The notes under the pieces were generated by a model, which worked only from the letters and a program-made list of their open reading frames with translations, did not search any database and had not been told where the DNA came from. Below are positions 1 to 9,292 of a DNA stretch of 64,000 nt, one piece after another; position 1 is the stretch's first letter, and each line of letters starts with the position of its first letter. The DNA lies in the NCBI GenBank assembly GCA_020638155.1, contig JACKJB010000001.1, positions 372,001 to 436,000 on the forward strand. The letters run 5' to 3'. The position numbers were made by a program, and so were the translations under genes. Origin of the DNA: Rhodospirillales bacterium. Lineage in GTDB: Bacteria > Pseudomonadota > Alphaproteobacteria > Micavibrionales > Micavibrionaceae.

Positions 1-2
1 GT

Positions 3-365
3 GCTTTGGCACCGGAGCATTCCGCGCTTGAAGCGATTTCCGAAAAAGAGCGCATGGCTTATGCGGCGACGCTGAGCGGGCTTGTGAGCTCGGATCCGGA
101 TAATATGTACCAGTTGATCGGGGCGGATTTCGAAGTCATGTTTAGCGCGCCTGATCTGAAGCGGGCGGAAGGGCGGCATATGGTCTGGCAGTACCAGGCG
201 GACGGATGTGTTCTTGATATTTACTTCTCCGCCAGCAGCGGGCAGGTCATGCACTACGAAGTGCGGCAGCGCAAGGTGGCGGCATTTATGTCGGACCGGG
301 AGCATGAAGATCCTGTCGAAGACCGGGCCTGCCTTGATGAAATTTACCGGCAGCGGGCGATTTAA
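3..365 (+). CDS. Conserved alphaproteobacterial hypothetical protein, 5'-truncated by window edge
   Basis: The frame is open from the first bases, so this is the C-terminal part of a longer gene. The visible 120 residues contain a core of the form LxGADFE..R.EG...VWQYQ..GC.LDIYF.....V.HYEVRQR, a pattern I recall from short uncharacterised alphaproteobacterial proteins, often lipoproteins, but no function is known to me. A TTG at position 6 could start translation but has no convincing ribosome site in the visible bases. It ends 4 bases before the end of the convergent nth gene. Function not assigned. Confidence 0.6.
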   Translation, partial: ALAPEHSALEAISEKERMAYAATLSGLVSSDPDNMYQLIGADFEVMFSAPDLKRAEGRHMVWQYQADGCVLDIYFSASSGQVMHYEVRQRKVAAFMSDREHEDPVEDRACLDEIYRQRAI

Positions 366-368
366 CCG

Positions 369-1001
369 TCAGGCAGTCTTTTCCTTAAACGCGCATAAAT
401 CATAAACCGGGCAGCCGTCGCATTTAGGCTTGCGGGCAACGCAGGTATAGCGGCCATGCAGGATCAGCCAGTGATGAGCGTGCAGTTTAAATTCGTCCGG
501 CACGACTTTCTCCAGCTTTTCTTCGACTTTATCCGGGGTTTTGCCGGGGGCCAGGCCGGTGCGGTTGGAGACGCGGAAGATATGTGTGTCCACGGCAATG
601 GTCGGCTGGCCGAAGGCCATGTTCAAAACGACATTCGCGGTTTTACGGCCGACACCGGGCAATTGGACCAGTGCGTCCCGGTCTGCGGGGACTTGCCCGT
701 TATGCGCGTCGATCAGGATCCGGGATAGGGCGATGACGTTCTTGGCTTTGCTATTGAACAGGCCGATGGTTTTGATGAAATCGCGGACTTTGTCTTCGCC
801 CAGGGCGACCATTTTTTCCGGCGTGTCGGCGGCTTCGAACAGGGCCGGGGTGGCTTTGTTGACGCCTTTATCCGTGGCCTGCGCCGATAAGACGACGGCG
901 ACCAGCAGCGTATAGGGATTGGTGTGGAGCAGTTCCCCCTTTGGTTCGGGGTTCAAGGCTTGCAGGCGGCTGAAAAATTCGTGGATGTCCTGTTTGGTCA
1001 T
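369..1001 (-). CDS. nth: Endonuclease III (DNA glycosylase/AP lyase)
   Basis: Base-excision repair enzyme that removes oxidised pyrimidines and cleaves abasic sites. The 210 residues match the usual family length. The helix-hairpin-helix LPGVGRKTA (near residue 115) carries the catalytic lysine, and VDTHIFRV about 18 residues later carries the catalytic aspartate. The C-terminus has the 4Fe-4S cysteine pattern C-X6-C-X2-C-X5-C (CVARKPKCDGCPVYDLC). It stands alone between two convergent/divergent neighbours. The start at 1001 gives the usual N-terminus (helical, ending ..FFSRLQALNPEPKGEL). Confidence 0.97.
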   Translation of the reverse strand: MTKQDIHEFFSRLQALNPEPKGELLHTNPYTLLVAVVLSAQATDKGVNKATPALFEAADTPEKMVALGEDKVRDFIKTIGLFNSKAKNVIALSRILIDAHNGQVPADRDALVQLPGVGRKTANVVLNMAFGQPTIAVDTHIFRVSNRTGLAPGKTPDKVEEKLEKVVPDEFKLHAHHWLILHGRYTCVARKPKCDGCPVYDLCAFKEKTA

Positions 1002-1100
1002 GGGTATAGGACTTAGCGGATCCTGGCGGGCAAGGCAAGAAGATGGAGCTTGACATATTGTTTTCAGGTTTTACTGTGCAGGGATACAGGGAGAAATATT

Positions 1101-1568
1101 ATGTCTGATAAAAGTCTTAAGGATATTTTCCAGGAAGAAATGGGGAAAGCTGCGCCGCCACCGGAAAGCCTTGCGCAGGTCTATGGCGGCCGGGAGGTTA
1201 AGGCGATTGTCGCGCAGATCAACCGGGACGGCTTTTTAAATGCGTCTATTGATACGCAGTTCGGTCTTCGGGATGGGCGCTTTACGTTGATGATTAGTTG
1301 CGACCGTCCTGCGCATGTGTCTCATATCAGTCTGTTTGCTGATAAAAAGCGGTTTACGCAGGCTGAAGATGGGGGGCCACCCGGGGTTTATTTCTCGTCT
1401 GGCTTTGGTCTGGATGGCTGCGCTGATATTTCCACGCCGGAAGGGCAGCGTATGCTGATCGAGAAAATTGTCCGTGAAGTCGCGCAGGATGTGGCTGAAA
1501 AACGTTACGGCGCTGCGATTAAAAAACATCTGCAGTCTTCCGATCCCGGTTTTACGATTGTTAAGTAG
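1101..1568 (+). CDS. Hypothetical cytoplasmic protein, 155 aa
   Basis: Not recognised. The start at 1101 is preferred over upstream codons because a GGGAGAAA ribosome site lies 6-10 bases before it. The product begins MSDKSLKDIFQEEMGK, has no signal peptide or membrane segment, and ends in an amphipathic helix (IEKIVREVAQDVAEKRYG). The next gene begins similarly (MDLRKIFDDRVKAE) and ends with a comparable helix (EEMIAQDIAHKIIEKFAV), suggesting that the two small genes are diverged relatives in one transcription unit (22-base gap). Confidence 0.7.
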   Translation: MSDKSLKDIFQEEMGKAAPPPESLAQVYGGREVKAIVAQINRDGFLNASIDTQFGLRDGRFTLMISCDRPAHVSHISLFADKKRFTQAEDGGPPGVYFSSGFGLDGCADISTPEGQRMLIEKIVREVAQDVAEKRYGAAIKKHLQSSDPGFTIVK

Positions 1569-1590
1569 CGCTTTATTTCAGGAGGTTTTT

Positions 1591-1977
1591 ATGGATTTAC
1601 GAAAAATTTTTGATGATCGGGTGAAAGCCGAAACCAGGCCGATCGACCCCGGTTTTGAAGCCAGCATCTGGTCTGTCAGGGCGGCGATTGACCTGATTAA
1701 TCAGGGGGATGATTTTAAGGCAACACTGGTCTTTGCGGAGGAGCAGCTCGGTGTGGGGATTAATGTTGAAGACAGGGCAACGCCTTTTTCTCGTTATGTC
1801 ACCCTGCCGCCCGGCGAAATAAATCATGGGTATGATAAGGCGACCGGCCCGGAGGAAATGATTGCGCAGGATATTGCACATAAGATTATAGAAAAATTTG
1901 CTGTGGCCAGAGCGCAATGGGAACGTGAAGCGCAATATATGCAATCCAGATTTGATCCTCCGAAGTCTGTGCGCTAG
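1591..1977 (+). CDS. Hypothetical cytoplasmic protein, 128 aa
   Basis: Not recognised. The start at 1591 follows a strong AGGAGG site with 5-base spacing; the longer upstream frame overlaps the preceding gene and is rejected. The product is soluble with a C-terminal charged helix. It shares its N-terminal pattern (L-x-x-IF-x-[DE]) and a terminal I-A-x-x-[IV] helix with the upstream gene, so it is probably a diverged duplicate. No catalytic motif is visible. Confidence 0.7.
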   Translation: MDLRKIFDDRVKAETRPIDPGFEASIWSVRAAIDLINQGDDFKATLVFAEEQLGVGINVEDRATPFSRYVTLPPGEINHGYDKATGPEEMIAQDIAHKIIEKFAVARAQWEREAQYMQSRFDPPKSVR

Positions 1978-2033
1978 ACGGGGGTCCCAAGAAACGGGTT
2001 GGCGGCGCAGCTGCGCTGGGGTATGGCTTGGGT

Positions 2034-2882
2034 ATGGATTTCACCGATCAGATTATAGCCGAGTCGATTGATTACCTGGTGGCGCATTACACGGCGCAGC
2101 CGGACCTGCATTTCCTGGCGCAGCGTGCCGGGTACGAGCCGACGCATTTCCAGAAACTGTTTAAAGACAAAGTCGGGATCAGTCCGAAGCGGCTGGTGCA
2201 GTATATGAATATGCGCTATGCGCGGGAGTTGCTGGCATCGGGCATGCCGCTTTTGGATGCGGCGCATGAAACCGGGCTGTCGGGGACGGGGCGGCTGCAT
2301 GATTTATTTGTCTCCTGCGAGGCTGTTACGCCGGGCGATGTCCGTCACAAGGGGCGGGGGGTGACGATTTTTTATGGATATCACCCGACGCCGCTGGGGG
2401 AGGTTATGGTTGGCCAAACGCCTCGCGGAGTCTGCTATCTGGGGTTTTTGGTTGATGGCAATCGAAACGTACCGTTTCAAAAAATGGCCGGCCATTTTCC
2501 TGAGGCTGCTTTTAAAGAGGATTTCCAAGAAACAAAGCAAGCTGCTGATTCTATTGTGAAAATATGGTGCGGACAGGGAGATGCCGCCCGGACGCTGGCT
2601 TTGGATGTCCATGGCACTAACTTGCAGATACAAGTCTGGAAAGCTTTGCTGCAAATTCCGTTGGGCCAGACCCGGACATACCAGCAGATCGCGCAGCAGG
2701 TGGGACGCCCCAAAGCCGCGCGGGCGGTGGGGAATGCGGTTGGCGCGAACCCGGTTTCCCTGCTGATTCCGTGTCACCGGGTGATCCGGGCGACAGGGAT
2801 CATCGATAATTACGGCTGGGGCAGTCCGCGCAAAAAGCTGATCCTTGGGATGGAAGACCGGTTACTGGCTGCGGATTGTTAA
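2034..2882 (+). CDS. AraC-type HTH / methylated-DNA--protein-cysteine methyltransferase fusion (Ada-like, no zinc domain)
   Basis: Predicted suicide repair enzyme that transfers alkyl groups from O6-alkylguanine to its own cysteine, fused to a DNA-binding domain. Residues about 1-95 form an AraC/XylS helix-turn-helix (DLHFLAQRAGYEPTHFQKLF; SPKRLVQYMNMRYARELL). Residues about 110-280 are the transferase: VWKALLQIPLGQTRTYQQIA, then the active site IPCHRVIRATG. The Cys-rich N-terminal Ada domain that senses methylphosphotriesters is absent, so it cannot be a full Ada activator. The start at ATG 2034 is chosen; a TTG two codons upstream is possible. The middle stretch (2400-2600) is more AT-rich than its flanks. 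Confidence 0.93.
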   Translation: MDFTDQIIAESIDYLVAHYTAQPDLHFLAQRAGYEPTHFQKLFKDKVGISPKRLVQYMNMRYARELLASGMPLLDAAHETGLSGTGRLHDLFVSCEAVTPGDVRHKGRGVTIFYGYHPTPLGEVMVGQTPRGVCYLGFLVDGNRNVPFQKMAGHFPEAAFKEDFQETKQAADSIVKIWCGQGDAARTLALDVHGTNLQIQVWKALLQIPLGQTRTYQQIAQQVGRPKAARAVGNAVGANPVSLLIPCHRVIRATGIIDNYGWGSPRKKLILGMEDRLLAADC

Positions 2883-2997
2883 TCTTTATCCGGGTTTTCC
2901 TTGGCAACGGGCCGGAAATACGGTATTTTCTTTATAATTATGGCAATAAAAACCGCGACGATAAAGACCTCAGCAGGGTCTGCGCAGGGACGGGCGT

Positions 2998-4821
2998 ATG
3001 GTTGATGTGCGCCCTCAGGGCACGTTTGTGCCATCAAGCCTTGATGAACTGCTTGAGCTGACCGCGGCGGGGCATAACCGGGATATTGCGCCTGTTTATC
3101 TTAAAGACAAGGACACGGGATTGCTGGCGGTTTACGGATCGCACGGTATGTACCGGTTCGGGGTCCATGCCGGCGGTCAGCCGGTCTGGATGTTCAGCGT
3201 CAATCCGGATGCGATGCGGCCTGCGATACATACCGATCCGCATTTCCGGGATGCTTATGCGCCGGGCTATTATATCGATCCGGACGGCATGGATTATATC
3301 GATGTGGTAGAAGCGCGCAGCAAACGCACCCCAAAGCCGTGGAGCCGTCAGGCAATCGACACACATAATTATTACCTGAATGAAGTCAAAAACGATTACG
3401 GCTTCCTGCGCAAGCTTTCGGATAATTTGTGGTTTAGCCGTTCTGTCGCTTATACGCTGGACCCGGCAACCAAGGGGCGGGGACAATTCCTGTTCACGGA
3501 TAAGGGTGAGCCGCTTTATGAGCTGCGCTGCTATACCACGGCGGGCAAGGGCTGGCCGTTTTCGGATAAGGAGCTGGAGTCGATCCGTGAGCGTAAGACG
3601 ATGAGCTTTTCGAACAAAAAAGCTTATGTCACGTTGAAGGAAGCCGAGCGCGCGATCCGTCATGATTTCCATGGCCGGGTTGACCTGGTGATGCGGGATC
3701 ATGATCCGAACAGGCTGGGGCATATTAAGGGCGAAACATATAACGAGGACGGTAATCCGCTGGTGCGCGGTGGTAAAGGGATTCACCGGAAGGCTTTCCA
3801 CGCGGCAGGGCACTATTTTGTCCGAACGATGCAGGCGCTGGGCGCGGCATTCCGCGATATCAAGGCGCAGGTGCTGGTGATGGGGTTTGCCAAGGCGGCT
3901 GCGTTTTCTATCGTTAAAGTGGCATCACAGGGCTGGCGGGCCGGGGTCGGACAGTTCCTGGTGGGCGCTTTCAAGCCGGTTATCGATATGGTCAAGCGGG
4001 TCGGGATGTATATGTCCGGTAAGGAAGATATCGGTTACCAGTTCTGGAAACCGAACCGCAGCCTGATTACCGGGAACCGTCATTATTCGCTGCTCGATCC
4101 GGATAAAGGGCGGCTGATCCGGTATCTGGATGCGGATGAGAGCCGTATCAAGCCGCCGCGCGGGACGGCGCTGCGCAGTGAGCTGCCTTCAGACTGGGCC
4201 GAAGAATATTTGCTGGGCAGTTATTATGCGCCTGCCGGATCGATTGAAGAGCGTCGGCAGATCGGCGGTGTTGATGTGCGGCATGTGGTTGAGCCATCGG
4301 GGTTGGAAGTCTATTATATTCCGTCGCGGAAGACGGCTTATGCGATTATGCACCCTGAAAACGCGGTCGATGGGGCGATGCCTTTGCCGGGGCCGGTTGA
4401 GCGGCTTCTGGCCCGGAAGGGGCCGGTGATTAAAATCCGTGAAATGCCGGATGACAGCCTGCACAGTGAGCGTATTGCACCGGAACATTTTGAAGCGGAT
4501 CTTCAGGCGGCAATTGCGACGCCGTCAACGCGGCCCTGCCTGCCGCCTCTGCAATATGATTTGTCGTCTCTGGATCAGTTTAACAAGCGGGCCATGCGGC
4601 AAATCCCGGCCGTCGGCAAGTTAAGTGCTGCCTTTGCTGCGGTGACCAAGCCGCTGCGGGCGCTGAAATTAATGAAGCCGCTGGAGCAGGCGCAGCAGCC
4701 GCTTTCAATCCGGACGCTAGAGCAGAAACTGGCGGAACGGGAAGTGGTTAAAGCCCCAGAACATCCCGCATCGCATACAGGCCCGGAGACTGGTCCTTCA
4801 CCCACAGAGCCGCGCGTATAG
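2998..4821 (+). CDS. Large hypothetical protein, 607 aa
   Basis: Not recognised. No signal peptide. Residues 1-190 are rich in aromatic and aspartate residues with short beta-like stretches (YGSHGMYRFGVHAGGQPVWMF). Residues about 260-330 are an alanine/valine-rich helical stretch (IKAQVLVMGFAKAAAFSIVKVA) that could be membrane-active or amphipathic. A second beta-rich part (ADESRIKPPRGTALRSEL ... GLEVYYIPSRKTAYAIM) follows, with a proline/glutamate tail. Codon use resembles the neighbours. Its last 74 bases overlap the 3' end of dapB on the other strand, so the tail is constrained by two genes. Confidence 0.75.
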   Translation: MVDVRPQGTFVPSSLDELLELTAAGHNRDIAPVYLKDKDTGLLAVYGSHGMYRFGVHAGGQPVWMFSVNPDAMRPAIHTDPHFRDAYAPGYYIDPDGMDYIDVVEARSKRTPKPWSRQAIDTHNYYLNEVKNDYGFLRKLSDNLWFSRSVAYTLDPATKGRGQFLFTDKGEPLYELRCYTTAGKGWPFSDKELESIRERKTMSFSNKKAYVTLKEAERAIRHDFHGRVDLVMRDHDPNRLGHIKGETYNEDGNPLVRGGKGIHRKAFHAAGHYFVRTMQALGAAFRDIKAQVLVMGFAKAAAFSIVKVASQGWRAGVGQFLVGAFKPVIDMVKRVGMYMSGKEDIGYQFWKPNRSLITGNRHYSLLDPDKGRLIRYLDADESRIKPPRGTALRSELPSDWAEEYLLGSYYAPAGSIEERRQIGGVDVRHVVEPSGLEVYYIPSRKTAYAIMHPENAVDGAMPLPGPVERLLARKGPVIKIREMPDDSLHSERIAPEHFEADLQAAIATPSTRPCLPPLQYDLSSLDQFNKRAMRQIPAVGKLSAAFAAVTKPLRALKLMKPLEQAQQPLSIRTLEQKLAEREVVKAPEHPASHTGPETGPSPTEPRV

Positions 4822-5554
4822 CGCCTTTGGCAAATAAGGAGCGGTTACTTGCCTTGTGGCCGAGTTCCAGCCGTTCGCCTTCTGCGTAAAAGGTGACGGT
4901 GTGTTCGCCGACAACATCGCCGCCGCGCTGGACGGCAAAGCCGATATCGCCGCTTTGGCGTTCTCCGGTCCGGTCGGTGACCGGGTCCAGCGTTGTTTTA
5001 CGGCCGCTGGCTGCGGCTTTGCCTAAGGCCAGGGCGGTGCCCGACGGGGCGTCGATTTTGTGTTTGTGGTGGGTTTCGGCAATCTCGATATCCCATTCCG
5101 TGCCAAGCCGGGCTGCCGCCTGTTCGACCAGCGCCAGCAACAGATTGACGCCGACACTCATATTGGCGGCGTAAACGATTGGGGCTTCTTTGGCGGCGTC
5201 GGCGATTTCCTGTTCCTGGCTGTCATTCAGGCCCGTTGTGCCAATGACCAGCGGTTTATGGTGCTTTGCCGCCAGCCAGATATGTTTTGCCGTTGCGTCT
5301 GGGGTTGTAAAGTCGATCAGGACGTCCGCCATCTCAAATAATGTGGCCGGGTCTTCGGTTGTGAAAAAATCGACATCTGCAGGATAGCCCGGTTTTACTG
5401 TGCCGCCGGCCAATGAAATTTCCGGGCCGAAATGACGGGCCTGTATTTCCTGCACGATCAGCGCGCCAACGCGGCCTGTGCATCCAAGTACACCGATTTT
5501 GGCGTGGGTGTTGAGCGGCTGGGCGCCTTCACTATCTGAAGCAGGACGAGTCAT
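4748..5554 (-). CDS. dapB: 4-hydroxy-tetrahydrodipicolinate reductase
   Basis: NAD(P)H-dependent reductase of the diaminopimelate/lysine pathway. The N-terminal Rossmann loop is GCTGRVG (family GxxGRMG). The signature HHKHKIDAPSGTAL holds the catalytic histidine and lysine and the substrate-binding GT. TTGL and ANMSVGVN match the conserved dinucleotide and substrate positions. Length (268 aa) is normal. The N-terminus carries about 15 extra residues before the first strand (KIGVLGCTG), and the ribosome site is weak, so the start is less certain. The 3' end overlaps the convergent 607-residue gene by 74 bases. Confidence 0.97.
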   Translation of the reverse strand: MTRPASDSEGAQPLNTHAKIGVLGCTGRVGALIVQEIQARHFGPEISLAGGTVKPGYPADVDFFTTEDPATLFEMADVLIDFTTPDATAKHIWLAAKHHKPLVIGTTGLNDSQEQEIADAAKEAPIVYAANMSVGVNLLLALVEQAAARLGTEWDIEIAETHHKHKIDAPSGTALALGKAAASGRKTTLDPVTDRTGERQSGDIGFAVQRGGDVVGEHTVTFYAEGERLELGHKASNRSLFAKGAIRAALWVKDQSPGLYAMRDVLGL

Positions 5555-5598
5555 GAGATTTTATATAGCACGGTTATCCCGGCTTTTTAAGGTGAATC

Positions 5599-6003
5599 TC
5601 ACCGTAGCAGGATGTTCATGGCCTGGTTGATCTGGTCATGAACGGCGCTGGTGAAAGGGGGACGAACGAGATCGTCAGAGGCGGCACGCAGCAGACTTTG
5701 GATATCCCCGAAGAAATACCACTGGCTGTCGAAGTGGCGGTTGCTTTTGGTGACCAGTAGTTCAATGCCGAGGCTTTTACAATTCAGGGCGAGTAAGTGG
5801 CACATCTGGTCCAGCTTGTCTGCTGTCATGCCGCTTTGCTGGATCCCCAGCAGGATATCGCCGTATTTGTTGCGGTAGGATTCGTAATCTTTTGGCACGC
5901 TGGACAGGCGGCCCAGATTAATCCGGACTTCCGTTTTTTTATCGACAAAGCTGTGTGAGGGCAGCCCGTGATAAAAGTCGATATCTATAAACGTATCAGC
6001 CAT
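5599..6003 (-). CDS. Hypothetical protein, 134 aa
   Basis: Not recognised. Soluble, mixed alpha/beta sequence without signal peptide (MADTFIDIDFYHGLPSHSF...). It sits 9 bases downstream of dnaJ on the same strand and could be co-transcribed with the chaperone genes. No catalytic or metal-binding motif is obvious; two cysteines (CHLLALNC) lie mid-protein. Confidence 0.7.
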   Translation of the reverse strand: MADTFIDIDFYHGLPSHSFVDKKTEVRINLGRLSSVPKDYESYRNKYGDILLGIQQSGMTADKLDQMCHLLALNCKSLGIELLVTKSNRHFDSQWYFFGDIQSLLRAASDDLVRPPFTSAVHDQINQAMNILLR

Positions 6004-6012
6004 AAAGCGGGT

Positions 6013-7167
6013 TTACTCAGTCAGATCGTCCCAGAATTCTTTCATTTTCGACATGAACCCGCTGGACTCGGGGTTGTGTTTTGTTGCGGCGCTGCCGCCA
6101 AGGGTCTGGTCTAGCTGCTTTAGAAGGTCTTTTTGTTTGGCAGAAAGGTTTACCGGCGTTTCAACGGCGACCTCAATATACATGTCGCCTTTCGAATCGG
6201 ATTTCAGGACCGGCATACCTTGTTCCTTGAGGCGGAATTGCTGGCCGGACTGTGTGCCCGGCGGGACTTTGATCTTCGTTTTCTTCCCGGCGATCGTCGG
6301 CACTTCGACATCGCCGCCCAGGGCCGCCGTGGTCATCGGGATCGGGACCCGGCCATACAGGTTTGCCCCGTCACGTTTAAAGAATTTGTGCGGTTTAACG
6401 GCCAGCAGGACATAAAGGTCGCCACTGGGGCCGCCGCGCAGGCCGGCTTCGCCTTCGCCGGTCAGGCGGATGCGGCGGCCTGTTTCGATACCGGCCGGGA
6501 CTTTGACTTTGAGGGTTTTTTCTTTCCGGACCCGGCCGCTGCCGCTACATTTTGAGCAAGGGTCGCGGATGATTTTGCCTGCCCCGTTGCAGGTCGGGCA
6601 GGGACGTTCAATCGTGAAAAAGCCCTGCTGCGCGCGCATCCGTCCGGCACCATCACAGGATGTACAGGTTTCTTCGCCTGTGCCGGGTTTTGCGCCGCTG
6701 CCGTTACAGGTTTCGCATGGTTCGTTGACGGGGATTTTGATGGTCGCTTCTTTGCCTTTGTAGGCGTCTTCGAGTGAAATTTCCATCGTGTATTGCATGT
6801 CGGACCCGCGTCCCGGACCGGATTGGCGGCCACGGCTTCCGCTTCCGCCGCCCATGAAGTCGCCGAACATGTCTTCGAAGATATCGGAAAAAGCGCTGCC
6901 GAATCCTGCGCCGGAAAATCCGCCCGGTCCGCCGGGACCCCCGCCTTCGAATGCGGCACTGCCGAACTGGTCGTAGGCGGCGCGTTTCTGGTCGTCTTTC
7001 AGAATATCGTAGGCTTCGTTGATTTCCTTGAATTTTTGTTCGGCAGAGCTGTCACCCTGATTACGGTCAGGGTGGTATTGCTTGGCCAACTGGCGGTAGG
7101 CTTTTTTGATATCGTCCGATGAGGCCTGCCGGTTAACGCCCAGTATGCTGTAATAATCTTTGCTCAT
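6013..7167 (-). CDS. dnaJ: Co-chaperone DnaJ (Hsp40)
   Basis: Stimulates DnaK ATPase and delivers substrates. The J domain occupies about residues 1-70 with the HPD motif in QYHPDRNQG; a Gly/Phe-rich linker follows (GGPGGPGGFSGAGFG). The zinc domain shows four CxxCxGxG repeats (CETCNGSG, CTSCDGAG, CPTCNGAG, CSKCSGSG), then two beta C-terminal substrate domains. Length 384 aa is typical of type I DnaJ. It follows dnaK by 64 bases on the same strand. Confidence 0.98.
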   Translation of the reverse strand: MSKDYYSILGVNRQASSDDIKKAYRQLAKQYHPDRNQGDSSAEQKFKEINEAYDILKDDQKRAAYDQFGSAAFEGGGPGGPGGFSGAGFGSAFSDIFEDMFGDFMGGGSGSRGRQSGPGRGSDMQYTMEISLEDAYKGKEATIKIPVNEPCETCNGSGAKPGTGEETCTSCDGAGRMRAQQGFFTIERPCPTCNGAGKIIRDPCSKCSGSGRVRKEKTLKVKVPAGIETGRRIRLTGEGEAGLRGGPSGDLYVLLAVKPHKFFKRDGANLYGRVPIPMTTAALGGDVEVPTIAGKKTKIKVPPGTQSGQQFRLKEQGMPVLKSDSKGDMYIEVAVETPVNLSAKQKDLLKQLDQTLGGSAATKHNPESSGFMSKMKEFWDDLTE

Positions 7168-7231
7168 GATCCTGCCGGGAAAGCGTTAAAGGAACAAGGC
7201 GGACCGGGATGGCCGCCTTGTTCATATTGAT

Positions 7232-9166
7232 TTATTTCTTGTCGTCGTCGTCTTCAAGAGTGAAGTCCGCGTCAACGACGTCATCGTCATCAGCGTTGTC
7301 CGCAGAAGGGGCCTCTTGTTCGGTGGCCTCTTCATTATCGGCTTCGCCTGCGGCTTCTTCCTGGGCGGCGCGATATGCCATTTCACCGAGTTTCATACTG
7401 GCTTCCATAAGGGCTTGCGTTTTTTCCTCGATTTCGGATTTGTTATCGCTGTCCATGACGGCTTTCAGGTCTTCCAGAGCGGACTCTGCCCGGGCTTTAT
7501 CGCTTTCCGGAACTTTGCCCGCCAGTTCTTCGAGATGTTTCTCGGTCTGGTGGATCAGTGATTCCGCCTGGTTTTTGGCTTCGACCACTTCACGCCGTTT
7601 TTTATCTTCATCGGCGTGAGACTCTGCGTCTTTAACCATTTTGTCGATATCATCATCCGACAGGCCTCCGCTGGCCTGAATACGGATTTGCTGTTCCTTG
7701 TTGGTCGCTTTGTCTTTGGCCGAAACCTGGACAATACCGTTGGCGTCGATATCGAATGTGACCTCGACCTGCGGTACACCGCGTGGGGCCGGGGGGATGC
7801 CGACCAGATCAAACTGGCCGAGCAGTTTGTTATCGGCGGCCATTTCCCGTTCGCCCTGGAATACGCGGATGGTCACGGCATTCTGGTTGTCTTCAGCCGT
7901 TGAGAAGACCTGCGATTTCTTGGTCGGGACCGTCGTGTTACGGTCGATCAGGCGGGTGAAGACCCCGCCCAGCGTTTCAATCCCCAGGGAAAGCGGGGTC
8001 ACATCAAGCAGCAGGACGTCTTTCACATCGCCTTGCAGGACCCCGGCCTGAATTGCGGCGCCATCGGCAACGACTTCGTCCGGGTTCACGCCTTTGTGCG
8101 GTTCCTTGCCGAAGAATTCTTTCACCGTTTCGATGATTTTCGGCATCCGGGTCATCCCGCCCACCAGAACGACATCGTCGATTTCGGACGGTTTCAGGCC
8201 GGCATCTTTGAGCGCCGCTTTGAGCGGGCCTTCGGTGCGTTTAATCAGGTCTGCGACGAGTGATTCCAGCTTCGCGCGGGACATTTTGACGTTCAGGTGT
8301 TTCGGGCCTGACGCGTCCGCCGTGATAAAGGGCAGGTTTACTTCGGTCTGCGTGGTGGAAGACAGTTCGATCTTGGCTTTTTCGGCAGCTTCTTTCAGCC
8401 GTTGCAGGGCCAGTTTGTCTTCGCGCAGGTCGATGCCTTGCTCTTTTTTGAATTCGTCGGCGAGATAATCGATGATGCGCAAATCAAAGTCTTCCCCGCC
8501 GAGGAACGTGTCCCCGTTGGTGGATTTGACTTCAAACACGCCGTCCCCGATTTCAAGCACGGAAATATCGAAGGTCCCGCCGCCAAGGTCGTAAACGGCA
8601 ATCACGCCGGAATCGCGCTTGTCCAGTCCGTAGGCGAGGGCGGCGGCGGTCGGCTCGTTGATGATCCGCTCGACTTCCAGACCGGCGATTTTCCCGGCGT
8701 CTTTGGTTGCCTGACGCTGGGAGTCGTTAAAGTAAGCCGGGACGGTAATGACGGCTTTGGTGACTTTTTCGCCGAGATAGCTTTCGGCGGTTTCCTTCAT
8801 TTTCTGCAGAACCATCGCGGAAATCTGGGACGGGGCGTATTTTTCGCCGTCGATTTGAACCCATGCATCGCCGTTTTCGCCTTCGATAATGTTGAAGGAG
8901 GCTTTGCTGGCCATGTCTTTAACGGCAGGATCGTCAAAGCGGCGGCCGATCAGGCGTTTGATCGCGTATAGCGTGTTTTCAGGGTTGGTCACGGCCTGGC
9001 GTTTTGCAGGCTGGCCCACGAGCCGTTCGCCGTCCTTGGTAAAGGCGATCATCGACGGCGTGGTGCGCGCGCCTTCTGAATTCTCGATAACTCTGGGTTC
9101 TTTGCCGTCCATAACGGCAACACAGGAATTGGTCGTTCCAAGGTCAATACCAATGATTTTGCTCAT
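7232..9166 (-). CDS. dnaK: Molecular chaperone DnaK (Hsp70)
   Basis: ATP-dependent chaperone. The start at 9166 (MSKIIGIDLGTTNSC) is chosen because AGAGG precedes it at normal spacing; 18 further upstream codons are in frame but do not look like Hsp70. Signatures: IGIDLGTTNS, VYDLGGGTFDIS, VLVGGMTRMPKI; substrate domain with DVTPLSLGIET; acidic C-terminal tail ending LEDDDDKK. 644 residues is the expected length. Part of the grpE-dnaK-dnaJ run. No CIRCE element and no clear sigma-32 promoter were found in the 220-base gap to grpE, which instead holds an inverted repeat. Confidence 0.98.
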   Translation of the reverse strand: MSKIIGIDLGTTNSCVAVMDGKEPRVIENSEGARTTPSMIAFTKDGERLVGQPAKRQAVTNPENTLYAIKRLIGRRFDDPAVKDMASKASFNIIEGENGDAWVQIDGEKYAPSQISAMVLQKMKETAESYLGEKVTKAVITVPAYFNDSQRQATKDAGKIAGLEVERIINEPTAAALAYGLDKRDSGVIAVYDLGGGTFDISVLEIGDGVFEVKSTNGDTFLGGEDFDLRIIDYLADEFKKEQGIDLREDKLALQRLKEAAEKAKIELSSTTQTEVNLPFITADASGPKHLNVKMSRAKLESLVADLIKRTEGPLKAALKDAGLKPSEIDDVVLVGGMTRMPKIIETVKEFFGKEPHKGVNPDEVVADGAAIQAGVLQGDVKDVLLLDVTPLSLGIETLGGVFTRLIDRNTTVPTKKSQVFSTAEDNQNAVTIRVFQGEREMAADNKLLGQFDLVGIPPAPRGVPQVEVTFDIDANGIVQVSAKDKATNKEQQIRIQASGGLSDDDIDKMVKDAESHADEDKKRREVVEAKNQAESLIHQTEKHLEELAGKVPESDKARAESALEDLKAVMDSDNKSEIEEKTQALMEASMKLGEMAYRAAQEEAAGEADNEEATEQEAPSADNADDDDVVDADFTLEDDDDKK

Positions 9167-9240
9167 ATCAATACCTCTTTTTCGTTTGGCAAATCCACCA
9201 GGCAGCCCTGTAGCAGGCACTGCCCCCCGGTTCCCTTAAT

Positions 9241-9292
9241 GCATTTGCGATCTAACGTAACGCTGGAATATAGCACATCTTTTCGCAAATGC
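9241..9292. repeat. Perfect 10-bp inverted repeat upstream of dnaK
   Basis: GCATTTGCGA at 9241-9250 is repeated inverted as TCGCAAATGC at 9283-9292, with 32 bases between the arms. It sits 75-126 bases upstream of the dnaK start. It could be a protein-binding site or a leader RNA stem; no function is shown. Confidence 0.45.

Noticed and set aside
7616..9239. Several open frames antisense to dnaK
   Set aside because: Typical antisense shadows of a highly biased gene.
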